The translations under genes were made by a program, and so were the position numbers. The notes under the pieces are model-generated. The model was not told the DNA's origin, did no database searches, and saw only the letters and a list, made by a program, of their open reading frames with translations. Positions 34,416 to 45,560 of a stretch of DNA of 64,000 bases are shown piece by piece (the stretch's first letter is position 1; each line of letters begins with the position of its first letter). This DNA comes from Sphaerulina vaccinii. Its lineage: Eukaryota > Ascomycota > Dothideomycetes > Mycosphaerellales > Mycosphaerellaceae. The stretch covers positions 2,976,001 to 3,040,000 of the forward strand of contig JAKUDP010000001.1 in assembly GCA_022570795.1 (NCBI GenBank), given 5' to 3'.

Positions 34416-35097
34416 GCCTTCCTTTCAGATGAGAGGCGGTGGCATGCAGCTTCCTCTGTGTGAGGCAAAGTTGATATCAGCGTCAGTGGGTCATTGTTCG
34501 AAGGCAGCACAGAGTCATGTGCTCGTGACCATCCCACTTCGAGATCGACCTACTTTGAGTGATTTTCCAACCATATCGCCGTCGCGTCGAACAACCATGC
34601 ACTTTGATGCAACTCTGACGCGAGTGAAACCTTATTCTTAAAAGCAACATGACCCACGAAATCGGGACAGTCCAAGAAGAAGTAACACGATGCGCCTGCA
34701 TTGTACTTAGATGAACAATTTTGACTGTAACACTTGCAGCACTCTTCGCGCGACTCGCTGCTTTCACTGATCCCCGTCGTCGACCCAGCGACTGCAGTGA
34801 GTGAAGCATGAGCTGCGAGACGCTAGGAGCTTGGAAGCTCTCGCAGTACGAGGAGTAACAGATCATGCATGCAGAACGGCGAGCAGTGAGAAGTGGGCAA
34901 ACGTCTCTAAACATAAATTTGATGTTTCTGCACCCTGTCTGCACATACGGTACCTTGGTGATCGCTCGTGGATGGAGAAGTAGTGCAATTATTTCATATC
35001 TGCATACACTATTCGTGAGATATGCTCTTCTTCAACGTGGAGCTGGATCAATCAGACAGTATCAGCTAGCTCCCTCCTGGTCGAAAGAGTTCTCGTC
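34416..35097. other. Intergenic region, no gene seen
   Basis: About 680 bp. It includes the YML020W-like promoter and sequence 3' of the peroxiredoxin; no gene could be supported. Confidence 0.4.
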
Positions 35098-35265
35098 CTA
35101 CTCGTCTCCATTGTCTTGCATGAGTTCCCATGCCGCCTCGTGCTCCTGTTGCTTGGCTTGGTCAACCTTGGCTTGCTGAACCATAGGGCCTAGTAGACCA
35201 CCATTGTTGTTTCCCAGCTGTACGTGCTCCTTCTGAAATTTGGCAGCATCCAATGCAAACAGCTC
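35098..35265 (-). other. In-frame open extension behind the peroxiredoxin stop
   Basis: From 35265 down to 35101 the peroxiredoxin frame continues for 55 sense codons, then TAG at 35098-35100. The predicted peptide is Gln/Glu/Lys-rich and protein-like (ELFALDAAKFQKEHVQLGNN, later GPMVQQAKVDQAKQQEHEAA). Peroxiredoxins of this class normally stop where the first TAG lies. Possible readings are stop-codon readthrough, a CAG-to-TAG nonsense change in a once longer protein, or chance. Confidence 0.45.
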
Positions 35266-35971
35266 CTAGACAGCCTGCAGGACGTTGTCAGCAGCGGTGA
35301 CTGTGACGGAAGGAGCCTCATCCTCCACAAAGATATTCTTAACGACGCCATTCTCAACAACGGCAGCGTATCGCTGAGATCGGTGGTTGCCTAGGAGGCC
35401 GGACGCATCGAAGTCGAGGCCAGCTGCCTTGGTGAACTATGATCGAAGTCAGCACTGTGTTATGAACAGCCTTGTGCGGAAAGCAGTCAAAGGTCGGAAA
35501 GCTTCTCCGAGGACCATCTTCTGTCTCTACTTCCTGTCTGGAGCTTTGGTAGCTCGGTCGCCGCTCTCGAACAGAGAGAGTGTCCGACCTTTCACTGTCT
35601 GCCGCGAAAGAAGAACATGAGGCTGCACTTACATCACCCTTGTCATCAGCCAAGATGTGCACAAGTGGGTTGTTCCAGCCATTCTTCTCAGCCCAAGCTT
35701 GTGTGGTGAAAGCATCGTTGACAGCAACAATGTAGATACCAGTAACACCCTTGGCCTTGAATGCCTCTGCCTTCTCAACGTAGCCTGGCACTTGAGACGA
35801 GCATGGTGGAGTGAAAGCGCCTGGGACACCGACAATGACGATCTTGCCGCCGAGTGTGGATAGGTCGACGGTGCCTTGCTCTGGGTTCTTCTCCTTCAAT
35901 GGGCCAACGGAGGGGATCTTAGCACCTTGGGCCAAGGCCTTCTTGGTGATCTTGTTGATGATTCCGGACAT
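35266..35971 (-). CDS. Peroxiredoxin, Prx5/Ahp1 type
   Basis: Exons 35633-35971 and 35266-35436 join in phase 0 to 169 residues. The first exon has PGAFTPPCSSQVPGY with peroxidatic Cys57 in the PxxxTxxC motif. The second gives FTKAAGLDFDASG and RSQRYAAVVENGVVKNIFVED, the standard Prx5 ending, and closes with NVLQAV and a TAG at 35266-35268. The enzyme reduces peroxides using thioredoxin or glutathione and is related to fungal allergens such as Asp f 3. The intron (35437-35632) is 196 bp, long for this window, and contains a perfect 10-bp inverted repeat. Directly behind the TAG the same frame stays open for 55 more codons (see separate entry). Confidence 0.9.
35489..35592. repeat. 10-bp inverted repeat inside the peroxiredoxin intron
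   Basis: AAAGGTCGGA at 35489-35498 and TCCGACCTTT at 35583-35592 are perfect reverse complements and would fold into a stem with an 84-nt loop in the 196-nt intron RNA. The intron does not resemble the introner family elsewhere in the window. Confidence 0.7.
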
Positions 35972-37324
35972 TGTGCGAAGGTGTTGTTTCTCTGATCGAT
36001 TGAGTGTCTGGTTTTGAGGAGTGAGGTGGAGTGTGTGGGCGTGGATAGAAAGTCGAATTGGAGAGAATGTTGTTGATCAGCAAGAATGCTCCTGCCTCAT
36101 ATATACTTCCTACCTGCCCCTCCATGAAACAAGAGGGGTTCCATCGCAACTTCCTCGCCGTATGATCTCATTGCTTGGGAAGGAAGTCTAGATCGACACA
36201 TTGTAAGCATTTGTGGGCAAGAGCAGCCAGTCACCTTGATGGTGCGATGTGTGTTCATGCGGCTCAGGAGAAGAACTGGAATTATTCGGTACACCTTCAC
36301 GTTCTGGTCCGGGAACAAGGAGGAGAGCAGGTCTGGCCGATACGCATGTATGCCTCAGGTTAGCATAACCATGTTCTCTGACTATTTCACAGCTTGCGTT
36401 GCGTGAGACCAACATCTGTCAATATATACGATCCACTCACACTGGTGTCACCTGCTCTGAAGCATCGATACCGCTGGATCAGGCAGAGTAGAGTCGTATG
36501 GACATCCCTCCTAGCAGCTTGTACAGCTTCGCAGCATGCTACGGTATAAGTACTTCGAGAATTTGGCAGGCTTTCGCCATGCAATCGAATATCGAGGACG
36601 GGTTCTAGGATTGCTTTCTACCTCTTCGCGACTTCTCTGGAGCAGTATCTTCGTCGGTGCTTTATGAGAGATGGGCGTGGTAAGAGAACGTGCTCACGGT
36701 GTTCTAGCAGCCTTCGCTGGACTTGCAATGAGATAGCCCTACCGGATCGATCAAGACGCACGACAATAATTTCAACCAGTAGAGGACCAGTAGAAGATGG
36801 TCGGAAATTGTAATCCGGCAGTGATGATAAGAAGACTGGTTTGATGCAAATGTCCTGCAAGATCATGGGGTGCCGGCGAGGATCGCTCGCAGCACGCAGC
36901 ACCGCCCGTGGGGCACTTACTTAAGCGGCTATCTCTCACAAAAGACTCGCGGGTCAACAATGTCATATCAAGCGAGGTCAAACGCTCGGGAATAGTCCAC
37001 CGGGGCCTTTCAACAGCCGCAAGTCGTGTGGCATTTCTGAAACAGAAGCAGGCAGGAGACCAAGAATCGCGACGTGATGAGCTCTACAATTCGCTACTTT
37101 TGCTATTGCATGCTTGCCTATGTATTTAGTCCGGTGCTTTGAGTGTCACCGCATATGGTTGACCAAGTCTTATCGACCCAGCGTGGACTTTGAAAAGACC
37201 TCTCTCTCGCTAGCATGTTCGATCTAGAGGATTGTTGCGACAAGCTCAGCACAATGCAACTGTCAACATCTGCGTGATCCCACACCTCGATCGTCGAAGC
37301 CAGCAGGATCTCTGTCATCACGAT
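35972..37324. other. Intergenic region, no gene seen
   Basis: About 1.35 kb upstream of the peroxiredoxin. No supported gene; open frames are short and without motifs. Confidence 0.45.
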
Positions 37325-37582
37325 ATGGCTGTTCCCGAGCCAGGACAGTCAGACTACCAAGCTCAGCAACGCGCCATCACCGAGCCAGAATTCCTACGAC
37401 TAGCTGGTCTCGATCCAGACGATGCTGTTGATATGGGAATATACAGAGACATGAAGGTTGCAGAATCCTCATATTGTCCCCTCATGAAACCGTTACTAAC
37501 GCTAGATAGCGTGAAGTCCAAGCTGGCGTCGGACGACTTGCTGCTGTCAGTCTTGGTACGCCCGCAAACGAATTCGCCTTGA
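37325..37582 (+). CDS. Possible small hypothetical protein
   Basis: 85 residues from the ATG at 37325 (MAVPEPGQSDYQAQQRAITE). The composition is plausible (EFLRLAGLDPDDAVDMGIYR, LTLDSVKSKLASDDLLLSVL) and it lies in an otherwise empty stretch. There is no recognisable domain, and coding is supported only by length and composition. Confidence 0.3.
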   Translation: MAVPEPGQSDYQAQQRAITEPEFLRLAGLDPDDAVDMGIYRDMKVAESSYCPLMKPLLTLDSVKSKLASDDLLLSVLVRPQTNSP

Positions 37583-37826
37583 GAGCTGAGGTTCTTATGA
37601 TACATCATATGGCCACTCCGAGGACAAGATCCATATATGAGCGAGCTGGTACGAGATATGAAGATGGTACCATCGCAGAGAATTGGATCATACGGTGGAT
37701 GCTTTGGAGTGCTATGCATCAGTGTAACGGAACATGATGTATTTATGGTTACGATTGTGTTTAGCGGAGAAGATCTATCAAGGGAGGAGTTCTGTCTACA
37801 ACCAGGGAATCTCCGATACAGCGAAG

Positions 37827-39029
37827 CTACGCCTGCTTCTGCTCTTCTGCATCAAGCTCCACCAAGGACTTGTGCAAGCCAACTCGCTCGAGGGTACTGA
37901 TCACCTCATGAGTGCCAGATCCATTGACCTTACTGACAGAACTTTTCCTATCAGTATCGACAACGAGACGGATCAGGTCTGGCCGCATGTAATGGCCTCC
38001 AAAGTCGTTCAAAGCCTTGCTCAGATGCGTCTCGTCCAGATCAATGTCGACGAAAACAAGACCTTCGAATTCCTCGGTAGGCTTCTCGATCAGACTTTGG
38101 CCATCAGGACCGTAGATGCGAGTATTACCGTTGTAGATGTGATGATCCTCGGGCTCGCGACCCGGAGGAGTCTGAAGCTTCACTCCTTCTGCGGAGATCA
38201 TCTGGAATGGTGCCAAAGTGAACGAGCCTGTCTCAATGGCGTAGGCGGGCGTGACGATGTCGGAGTTGGCTTCGCTGATGTTGGTGTATGGATCTGGGTA
38301 GGCGAGAGTGGATGCGTGAGGGTACAGTGGCCAAGCAGCAACGTGAATTTGTTCGCCGAGAGAGACGGCGTAGGCTTTAAGGAATCTGGTACCAGGTATG
38401 TCAGTCCACTTCGGAGACAGACGAAGGAACCAAGAATAACTCACGGATTCATGTTCTCCCAGCAGTTGAGATGGCCAATGCGACCGAGTTCCGTGTCTAC
38501 GACCATTGAAGTCGTGTCTCCAGTGCCATCACCAAATACTAGCCGCTCCACGTGCGTTGCTCTGATCTTGCGGCGGTGGTTGATCACATTCCCGTGACGA
38601 TCGATCATGACCTGCGTAGTATAAAGACTGTTCAGATCAAGCTCGGAGTAGCCAAGCGACACGAAGACATCGTTGTCTTTAGCTGCCTTGCGAATGCGAT
38701 GCATCTCGGGTGAGTCTGAGACGAGACTGTTCTCACGATACTTCTTGAGCAATGGAAGAGACTCTTGGTAGTTGATTCGCCACATCCAATATGGGTAGCC
38801 CTGGAGCACAGAGAAGTCACCAATCAGCAAGGTTCTTATATCTATCACCGATGGTAGACTTTGAGAAACTTACTGGAATCCAGAGTTCTGGGAATGCAAC
38901 AAGCTTGCAACCAGCTTTTCCAGCTTCGTTGATCCAGTGGATGGTCTTCTGGACACTGAGCTCGAGGTTCAACCAGCCTGGCTCGGCGTTGACGGCCGCA
39001 GCCTTGTATTTCTTGAGTGTAGCTACCAT
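37827..39029 (-). CDS. Cyanide hydratase / aliphatic nitrilase
   Basis: Exons 38874-39029, 38445-38800 and 37827-38385 join (phase 0, then phase 2) to 356 residues. The catalytic triad of the nitrilase family is complete: Glu48 in FPELWIP, Lys130 in HRRKIRATHVER and Cys165 in GHLNCWENMNP. GYPYWMWRINYQ, HVERLVFGDGTGD and the C-terminal LSKALNDFGGHYMRPDLIRL are characteristic of fungal cyanide hydratases, which convert HCN to formamide; close relatives hydrolyse aliphatic nitriles. The tail is shorter than in some cyanide hydratases. It is in tandem with an MFS transporter gene on the same strand. Introns are 73 and 59 bp. Confidence 0.88.
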
Positions 39030-39607
39030 GTTGAAGATGGAGTTTGAAAGCTTGCTGCGATAAAGCTAGGTCAGAGTGAAAGTGCAATGAAGAGAGAGGC
39101 CACTTGAAAAGACATGATGTGCCTTATATGTGGTATCTAGCATGGACAACAGGATCTATTGCGGGCAGGCATGAGCGCACGCTGATGATATCGAACGATG
39201 CCGTGCACAAAAAGCTCACGGCTGAATGCATTCAGAGCATATTTCGTAAGTATGGTACGCCCGACAGGGTAGGTTGTCGTACCAGCACTGCAGTGTACAT
39301 AGGGTTATGCCAAGGGACACTCCACACTAACCAAGCTCTTCTCATACCCCTGTCAGGGCTTGCGATAGCTCTGCAACAAGAGGTGGGACATCGGACACAA
39401 AGGCCTGAGGTCTTGCCACAGTGATCGTGCCGTGAACGGAAGAGAGCGGCAATCCACATCTGAGTAGTCCACATATGCATGTGCGAGGTCGAGCCCTGAC
39501 ATGGGTGCATGCCGAGTCCATGCCTTGTAAGCACAGTTTGACAATTATTCTGTGTCAGACTCTTCCTTAGACTCGATGACATAGACAATCACGATCATAT
39601 GCATGTC
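39030..39607. other. Intergenic region, no gene seen
   Basis: About 580 bp between the transporter stop and the cyanide hydratase start; expected to hold the hydratase promoter. Confidence 0.4.
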
Positions 39608-41243
39608 TCAGTCTTCATCCTCTGCATGCTCATACGCGAATGGACTTCTGGCTCTCAACTTTGGTCCATACCGCTCCAGAACGAAAGGTATGGGAGCGAG
39701 CAAGAGAGCGAGGCCAGCAATGATCGTGCCAGCCCAATTCGTACCCAGCTCCTCGAACATGACGTTGCCCACCATGGGGAAGACCGCGCCGACGACGTTC
39801 CTCGCAAGCCCGATACCAGCTAATGCAGATGCTGAGTAGATCATGTAGCTCTCCTCGGTATAAATTGCTACCATGAAGATGAGCGTGAAGAAGCTGAAAC
39901 CAAATAGTACTGTCGCCAGTACTGGAACCATCCAATGTGGAGATGTCCAGGCAAACATAGCGAGGCTTATCGGCAACAGAATCGCGGCCACTTTGCCCAG
40001 CTGGACGCGAGCTTCTGGGATATGTTTGGGTGCATTGATGCGGCTGTGCTCGAGTAGAGCGCTGCCCTCAGAGCTGCCGGAGTCTTCTGAGGTCTTCCTG
40101 CTTCCATGAACTTGACGCTGGTAGTAGCGCTCCTGCCAGATTCCAGCCACAGGACCTAGGCTTATCCCCAAAACCAGTCCCAGGAAGCAAAGACCAACGC
40201 CAGCAGTATCGAATCCGTAACCTTCCTTGCCGAACACCAATCCAAAAGCGCCGTTGAACATAAACGACAGCCCATATAGAAAGCCGTTATACGTCGCACC
40301 AAATATGACGATAGTCTCCGTGGACAAGAATCTGAAAGGTCGTGCTAGTGTCACAGTAAATAGTGTCTTCAGTGATCTCGCCTGAGCTTCTTCAGGAACA
40401 GCCTTGCCTTGCTTACGTGCCCTCCTTCGCAGCAGAACAGACTGTCGCGTCTCGTTGCCGAAAGGCACAAGTACGATCACAAGTTGCAGCCACAGCGCTC
40501 CACAAATCCCGAGCAGTGTCCAGAGCACAACTCGCCAACCATGATGCTGAGCCACGAGGGACATGAGAAAGAAGCCTATGGGACTGCCGCCGACTGCTGC
40601 CCAGAGGAATATATTCATCGCGGGCCCGACTTCATCTCTTGCGAACAGGTCTGCTATCGTGCCACCGAAATTGGCAATTGTGACGCTTGCGAAAGCGCCA
40701 GATAGCAGTCTCAGCACGAAGAACCCAGGAAGGTTGTCCACAAGTGCAGTCAGCGCGAGGAAGACCAGGAAAATGCCGTATGGAATCAGGTATAGTGCTG
40801 TACGGCCATAGTATTCAGACAGAGGTGCCTATGCGCGGAATGTAAGCAAGTGCCTGTCCTCAACCTCATTGTCCGGGCACATGGGTCTTCGCTCAAAGCC
40901 CAGGAACTGTCGGAAATGTAGGAAACGTGACAATGCTTCCACTTACGATAAGCATAGGACCAAAAGCCAGACCGAGTACGTACAAGCTCAACCCAAGATG
41001 GCTGAGCTGATGGCTAAGGCCGAACTCCTCAGCAAAGCTGCCACTCGCTGGCGAGAACCCAGAGGCACCAAACGAGACCGTGAGATCTACCAGGCCAATG
41101 CTAGCAACCACTGTCCACTTTCGCCATGATGGCCACGCTCGCGGGTTGGCAGGATCACCGGGTAAGAACTTGGCTATGTTGTCGTTCGCTTGCGCTGTAT
41201 CGGACGTGTCATTGTGTTGGGTCATCGCAACGAGCCGTGGCAT
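39608..41243 (-). CDS. MFS transporter, DHA1 family
   Basis: Exons 40947-41243 and 39608-40828 (118-bp intron, phase 0) give about 505 residues. The first exon ends LGLAFGPMLI and the second starts APLSEYYGRTALYL, rejoining the conserved loop of DHA1 drug:H+ antiporters. Helices 4-5 have NFGGTIADLFARDEVGPAMNI, a pattern seen in polyamine and multidrug members. Twelve hydrophobic segments can be counted overall, with a long central loop around RRRARKQGK. The substrate is unknown; polyamine or toxic-compound export is the family norm. The start could also be the Met at 41225, six residues later. Confidence 0.85.
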
Positions 41244-42026
41244 GGCTCTCGAAAGGGGAGAAGAGCATCGAGAAGAACCCGAACAACCATCTCTTATCTG
41301 AACGGGTTGTCGCGTGAGTTGTTCGGGCAAAGACTGGTGACGTGAGGTGCATATGCAAGGGTGCCTCAGTCTCACAATCCCGGGTCTTTTGCAGGTCCAA
41401 TCTCTAGCAATTCAGCGGCCTCTCTGTCGATGAAAGTTGCCATCCGCACACAGCCTGTCACAGTTGGGCGTGGACGACTATGCTGGGACGAAGAGACCCT
41501 ATATCATCGTTAGCTATGCTAGGAGCCGGCTGAATCACGGTCTGGAAGAGCTGAGGAGTGAGTTGAACTGCGGTTGATGGACCTGCCAGCAGCGTCTGCG
41601 GGAGAGAAGGACAGGAAGAGACCATGTTTCGCACGCGTACCGGAGTCGTGCGCGATGCAATTCTGGAGACGATGAGCCTCCCGCAGGACCATAAGGGGGC
41701 AAGGTGAGGTGCACAAATCATCAGCAAGGAGACTTGCCATGTGAATGGCAACTTCTCTGCGCAGAAGGTGCCACTGACCCGCGCCTTCCATGACTATGCA
41801 CTGCGCCTCTATCAGCATCAAGGAAGACTTACAGGCAGAGCCTCCATCAAACTACCACGAGGGAATCCGACACTTCCTTAGCATACCACCTACGAGTGCT
41901 GTGCCACAAAGATCGCCAAGTCATTGGACGACGATCAATCCTTCGCCTTTCTGCATACCCAAAGTCCCGCGGAGGGAACAAGTACATAAGCATAGCTTTC
42001 CGCTCACCCAAGCAACGAATTTGATA
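41244..42026. other. Divergent intergenic region
   Basis: About 780 bp between the divergent starts of the MFS transporter and the next + strand gene. No gene seen. Confidence 0.4.
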
Positions 42027-42680
42027 ATGTGCTTTGGATCGTGCGCCATGTCCGACGAAGAGAAGCCTCCACTGCCTGGCGCAGTCAAAACCTATGTCAT
42101 TGGCACCGATCACGTACACACGCAACGGTCTCTTGAGATCCAGCATAATGGAGTCCCGATACTCTGGGCAGTCAAGAACGCATATAGCTTTGGCCGACCT
42201 GAAATACGCATCACCAGTGGTGGCGAGGATGGCCCTACCCTCGCCTGTATGCGATTCAGATCGATGCGAGGCATCCGCGTTATGGTCGGCGATAATCCTG
42301 ACGCTCTACCCAAGGAAGCATGGGGCGAGGTGGAACCTGAAGGCATGACCAGCGGCCAACATTCTTTCGGCTTTGACGGGAGACCGTTCTGGTGGAAGAG
42401 GTGAGTCGTTACAGTAATAGTGGAGGTGGAGATAAGCTGATTATCATGAAGAACGCACGATAAAGAGTTTGGTGCCAGCTCGTTTGGTGGGATAGACTTC
42501 AAGCTGGTGGATGGAGAAAATCGCGTTCTTGCTGTTTATGTCGAGGACAGGCGGTTTTTCAATGTTGAAGACATTGGGACGATCAACTACTTTGTGGAGC
42601 TCGGCCGAGAACTGGAACTGTTCAGCCTGGTCGCGGTCTTGGGGATCCGCGAGCGGCTTCGACGTCGAAGAAGAAAGTAG
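42027..42680 (+). CDS. Conserved hypothetical protein, about 200 residues
   Basis: Exons 42027-42400 and 42452-42680 join in phase 2 to 200 residues. The ATG at 42027 gives MCFGSCAMSDEEKPP. The body is beta-rich by composition (KTYVIGTDHVHTQRSLEIQ, GRPEIRITSGGEDGPTLACM, SFGGIDFKLVDGENRVLAVY), and the C terminus has a hydrophobic/basic helix ending ERLRRRRK. It somewhat recalls the tubby-like/LURP fold of fungal proteins of this size, but that is only an impression. The start could lie further upstream, since the frame is open to 41790. The 51-bp intron ends ATGAAG. Confidence 0.68.
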
Positions 42681-44284
42681 ACCAGTAGTGAAAATGGAGA
42701 CTTAATGAATATTCCGAGCATAACCTCTCGCGGCGTGCGATTAAACGTCCAAAGGTCGTGCCTGCTGATGGTTCCCGTATATCAGCTAAATACCGTGCTA
42801 TTGCGGCTCAGCACATGGCGACAGGTCTTCCGAGATAGTGTCCAGAGAAGAACGAAATACGGCCGTTTGTGCTCTCTCATCGCGAGCACTCTTAGCATAC
42901 GGTTTTGCATGGTTCAAGCAATGGTCAATTCTTAGTAAGCAGGATCCCTCAGCCTTTTCTTTTTGCTTCCTATCTTCCAGGCTCTGCATCCTCCGTGTCC
43001 TCTCTGCTGTAATCAACATGCTGTTTCTCTCCGCCATTGTCGATGGCTGAATGACTATCGCAAGTGTACAACTCAAGATCTGCGATGCCATTGCTTTTTT
43101 GTCCAGGGTTCCAGGATGAACAGTATGCAGCGCAAAAGCTTTCGCTTCCGAATCTCGAAGGACACATCAACGACCGGGCGCGGACTGGCCGAAGGAGCGT
43201 GCTTTGCTGGTATGTACGGAATACTTGACGCACGGCACATAAGATTGTCACGGTTCCCTTTTCAGACCGTCAAGCTTATACACCGACTACTGCTTCTTCG
43301 CACACCAGACATACTTATTACTGCAGCAAGACCAGCCGCTGCGCGAGGAGGACTCTCAAGACTGTGTGTACGATTGTGTCGAGGTGAGTATCCAACGTAC
43401 TTGCCTGTCGGGAGTCGAAAGGATGTCTAGAAGCTGTAAGCAAATTCAGGAATACGACAGCAAGCCACAGTTTTAATCACAGCGCGGGGAAGCAAATGGA
43501 AAGTGTCTCTTCGTCGCTGGACTTAGCTCGCATACCGATATGGTTAATGGACGACGAAAGCAGCCACATTGCGAACCAGCCAAGGCGCTGATTACTACTG
43601 CTTCTTCGCACAACAGAGTTCACTGTTGCATGTCAAAGCAAGCCTCATCTCGCTCGGTTCGTCTCGCAAGCTGAACCAGCCTTGTGGACTGGATCTAATC
43701 CTCGCTATGGCGCTGGCGCGTGGCAGCCACAAAGTCGTGGCAGGGCTGATGAATGCATTGGGTTCTCGGTGCTCAGATAGGTACCCTGCATCTTGCAACT
43801 ACCCGAATGCTCTCCGAATGCTCTGGCCATGCAACCAGCCGCGCTGCAGGAGTACAGCACTGTGCTGCATTCGATCAATCCAAGCAAAGCTCCCAGTAGC
43901 ACCTCGACCTGCAGCGGGTTCCGTTTCTCAAGGCTTGCAGCCCGCATTCGCATTGCGCTGGGTAGCTTAGAATTGAGCACGGTGTGCCCGCTTGACTTTT
44001 TTATGCTTGCTGCTCAGTGCTTGGCAACCGTGACGGGCCTCTCATAGCTCTGCGGTGAAGTGGTTCACTCCAAAAGAGGTCTAAGCATGGAAAGGGACCT
44101 TAGTCGCCCCGACACCAGAGCAGCACTGCAGCAGTACATCTATTCTTCGCCGACCCCAGAAGCTAACATTCCCGCTCTCTCACCTTCAAGCTGACACCTT
44201 GCGAGACTTTGAGCCGCATTTGAACCCTCTTCTAGATTGTACACCCTTGTACTCTTCGAAAGCCAATTGTGAGAATTCTGCTTC
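42681..44284. other. Long intergenic region upstream of the bHLH gene
   Basis: 1.6 kb with no supported gene. Long upstream regions are common for fungal transcription-factor genes. Open frames of up to 155 codons are present but have no domain and shifting composition. Confidence 0.45.
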
Positions 44285-45217
44285 ATGACCGCCATCCTCT
44301 ACACTGGTTTGCCCTCCATGTTGGCATTCCAGAGACCCGAACAGATGTCGGAGGCTGCCAACGATGTATGGCGACGCCAATACGTCCACGAACAGATGTC
44401 TCTCCAGCAGTGGCATCAAGGACAAGCTCTGCCTATGGGCAGTGTACACGACCCGGACTTCAAGTACTTCCACGCAGAATCGAGAGATTACGATGATCAC
44501 ATCAACCATGAAGGCGGTCCGCTGATATCACCACCAATGGGCTATGTACCAGAGACGAGTTGGGCGTCTGATATGGATATGGGAACACCATCTACAGCTG
44601 GTTTTCCAACGAGCGAGCCGATGGACAACTATCATCCCGTGCGACATACTGCTACTCATCATCTCAATATGCCACCACGTCACGAAAGAGTGCAGTCCAC
44701 GGCCCAGAGCCCGCGAAGTTCTTACGGCGAGCCAGTCTCAGCTAAAGAGGAGAGACCGAGCTTGATCCGATCCATCACAGCTCCAGCAGCTCCAGATCAC
44801 AGACCAAGAAGGATCACCAATGCTTCAGGCACACCCTCCAATAAACGATCCGGTAGTGAAGATGAAGATGACGAGTATGTGCCCAATGAAGAAGTCAAGC
44901 CAAGAGGTAGAAAGCGACAACGTATCCCACATACTGCTGTCGAGCGACGCTATCGTGAGAACTTGAATGCACATCTTGACAAACTTCGACAAACCGTGCC
45001 TTCACTGGCATCAAAACGTGCTGCTGGCGCGTCCAAGCCTGGTGACGGGATCGGAGAGGGCGTCAAGCCAAGCAAGTGCGAGATCCTCAATGGTGCTATT
45101 GAGCACATTGGTGCTTTGGGAAAGGAGAATTCGGCATTGAAGACAGAGGTCGAAGCTCTACGGTCACGACTGGAAGACCTTGAGAGATGGTGCAATTCTG
45201 GGACATTTGTGAAGTGA
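44285..45217 (+). CDS. bHLH-zipper transcription factor with SREBP-type basic region
   Basis: A single exon of 310 residues. The N-terminal 200 residues are Gln/Pro/Ser-rich and acidic near 191-199. The basic region starts at about 207 (RGRKRQRIPHTAVERRYREN) with His216, Glu220 and Arg224. Tyr223 occupies the position where SREBP-type factors have Tyr instead of Arg, the change that allows binding to sterol-response-type sites as well as E-boxes. Helix 1, a long loop containing KPGDGIGEG, helix 2 (KCEILNGAIEHIGAL) and a short leucine zipper (283-300) follow. There is no transmembrane segment, so unlike true SREBPs it is not membrane-tethered; Hms1-like factors are the closest description. Confidence 0.85.
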   Translation: MTAILYTGLPSMLAFQRPEQMSEAANDVWRRQYVHEQMSLQQWHQGQALPMGSVHDPDFKYFHAESRDYDDHINHEGGPLISPPMGYVPETSWASDMDMGTPSTAGFPTSEPMDNYHPVRHTATHHLNMPPRHERVQSTAQSPRSSYGEPVSAKEERPSLIRSITAPAAPDHRPRRITNASGTPSNKRSGSEDEDDEYVPNEEVKPRGRKRQRIPHTAVERRYRENLNAHLDKLRQTVPSLASKRAAGASKPGDGIGEGVKPSKCEILNGAIEHIGALGKENSALKTEVEALRSRLEDLERWCNSGTFVK

Positions 45218-45560
45218 ATGCTTACGCATACGTGTTACAGTCTACGGAAGTTGATTGCATGCACTTCAGCGGGACATGTTCGTGTGGTCCTCTGTAAGTT
45301 TACGGCTGTGTACATTGATTGGCAAGAGGTACGACATGACGAAAGGGAACGGATTGGCGTTAAGGGGAAATTGTTCATGAGACGAGACGGCCACAAGGGA
45401 CTCGGCCAAGATACCCTAAATTTCATGTATTTCATTTCATGTTCCTCTTGCACCGAGATCCATTGAATCGATATTGTAGACAGTCCCTCGGAGATCTGTT
45501 GCTCTGTGAATGCCCTAGCTATGTGCGCCTTGGTCCTGTCTCTTACGCTGGCAGGCTGAT
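45218..45560. other. Convergent 3' region between bHLH and SAE2
   Basis: About 340 bp between two convergent stop codons; only 3' untranslated sequence is expected. Confidence 0.4.

Noticed and set aside
40829..40946. 118-bp MFS intron as a further introner copy
   Set aside because: Apart from the donor and a short TTGCTTAC near the 3' end it shows no alignment with the family and has no CTACTTTTAG tail.
43569..43970. 134-codon + strand frame in the region upstream of the bHLH gene
   Set aside because: No start context, no domain, and equally long frames exist on the other strand in the same place.
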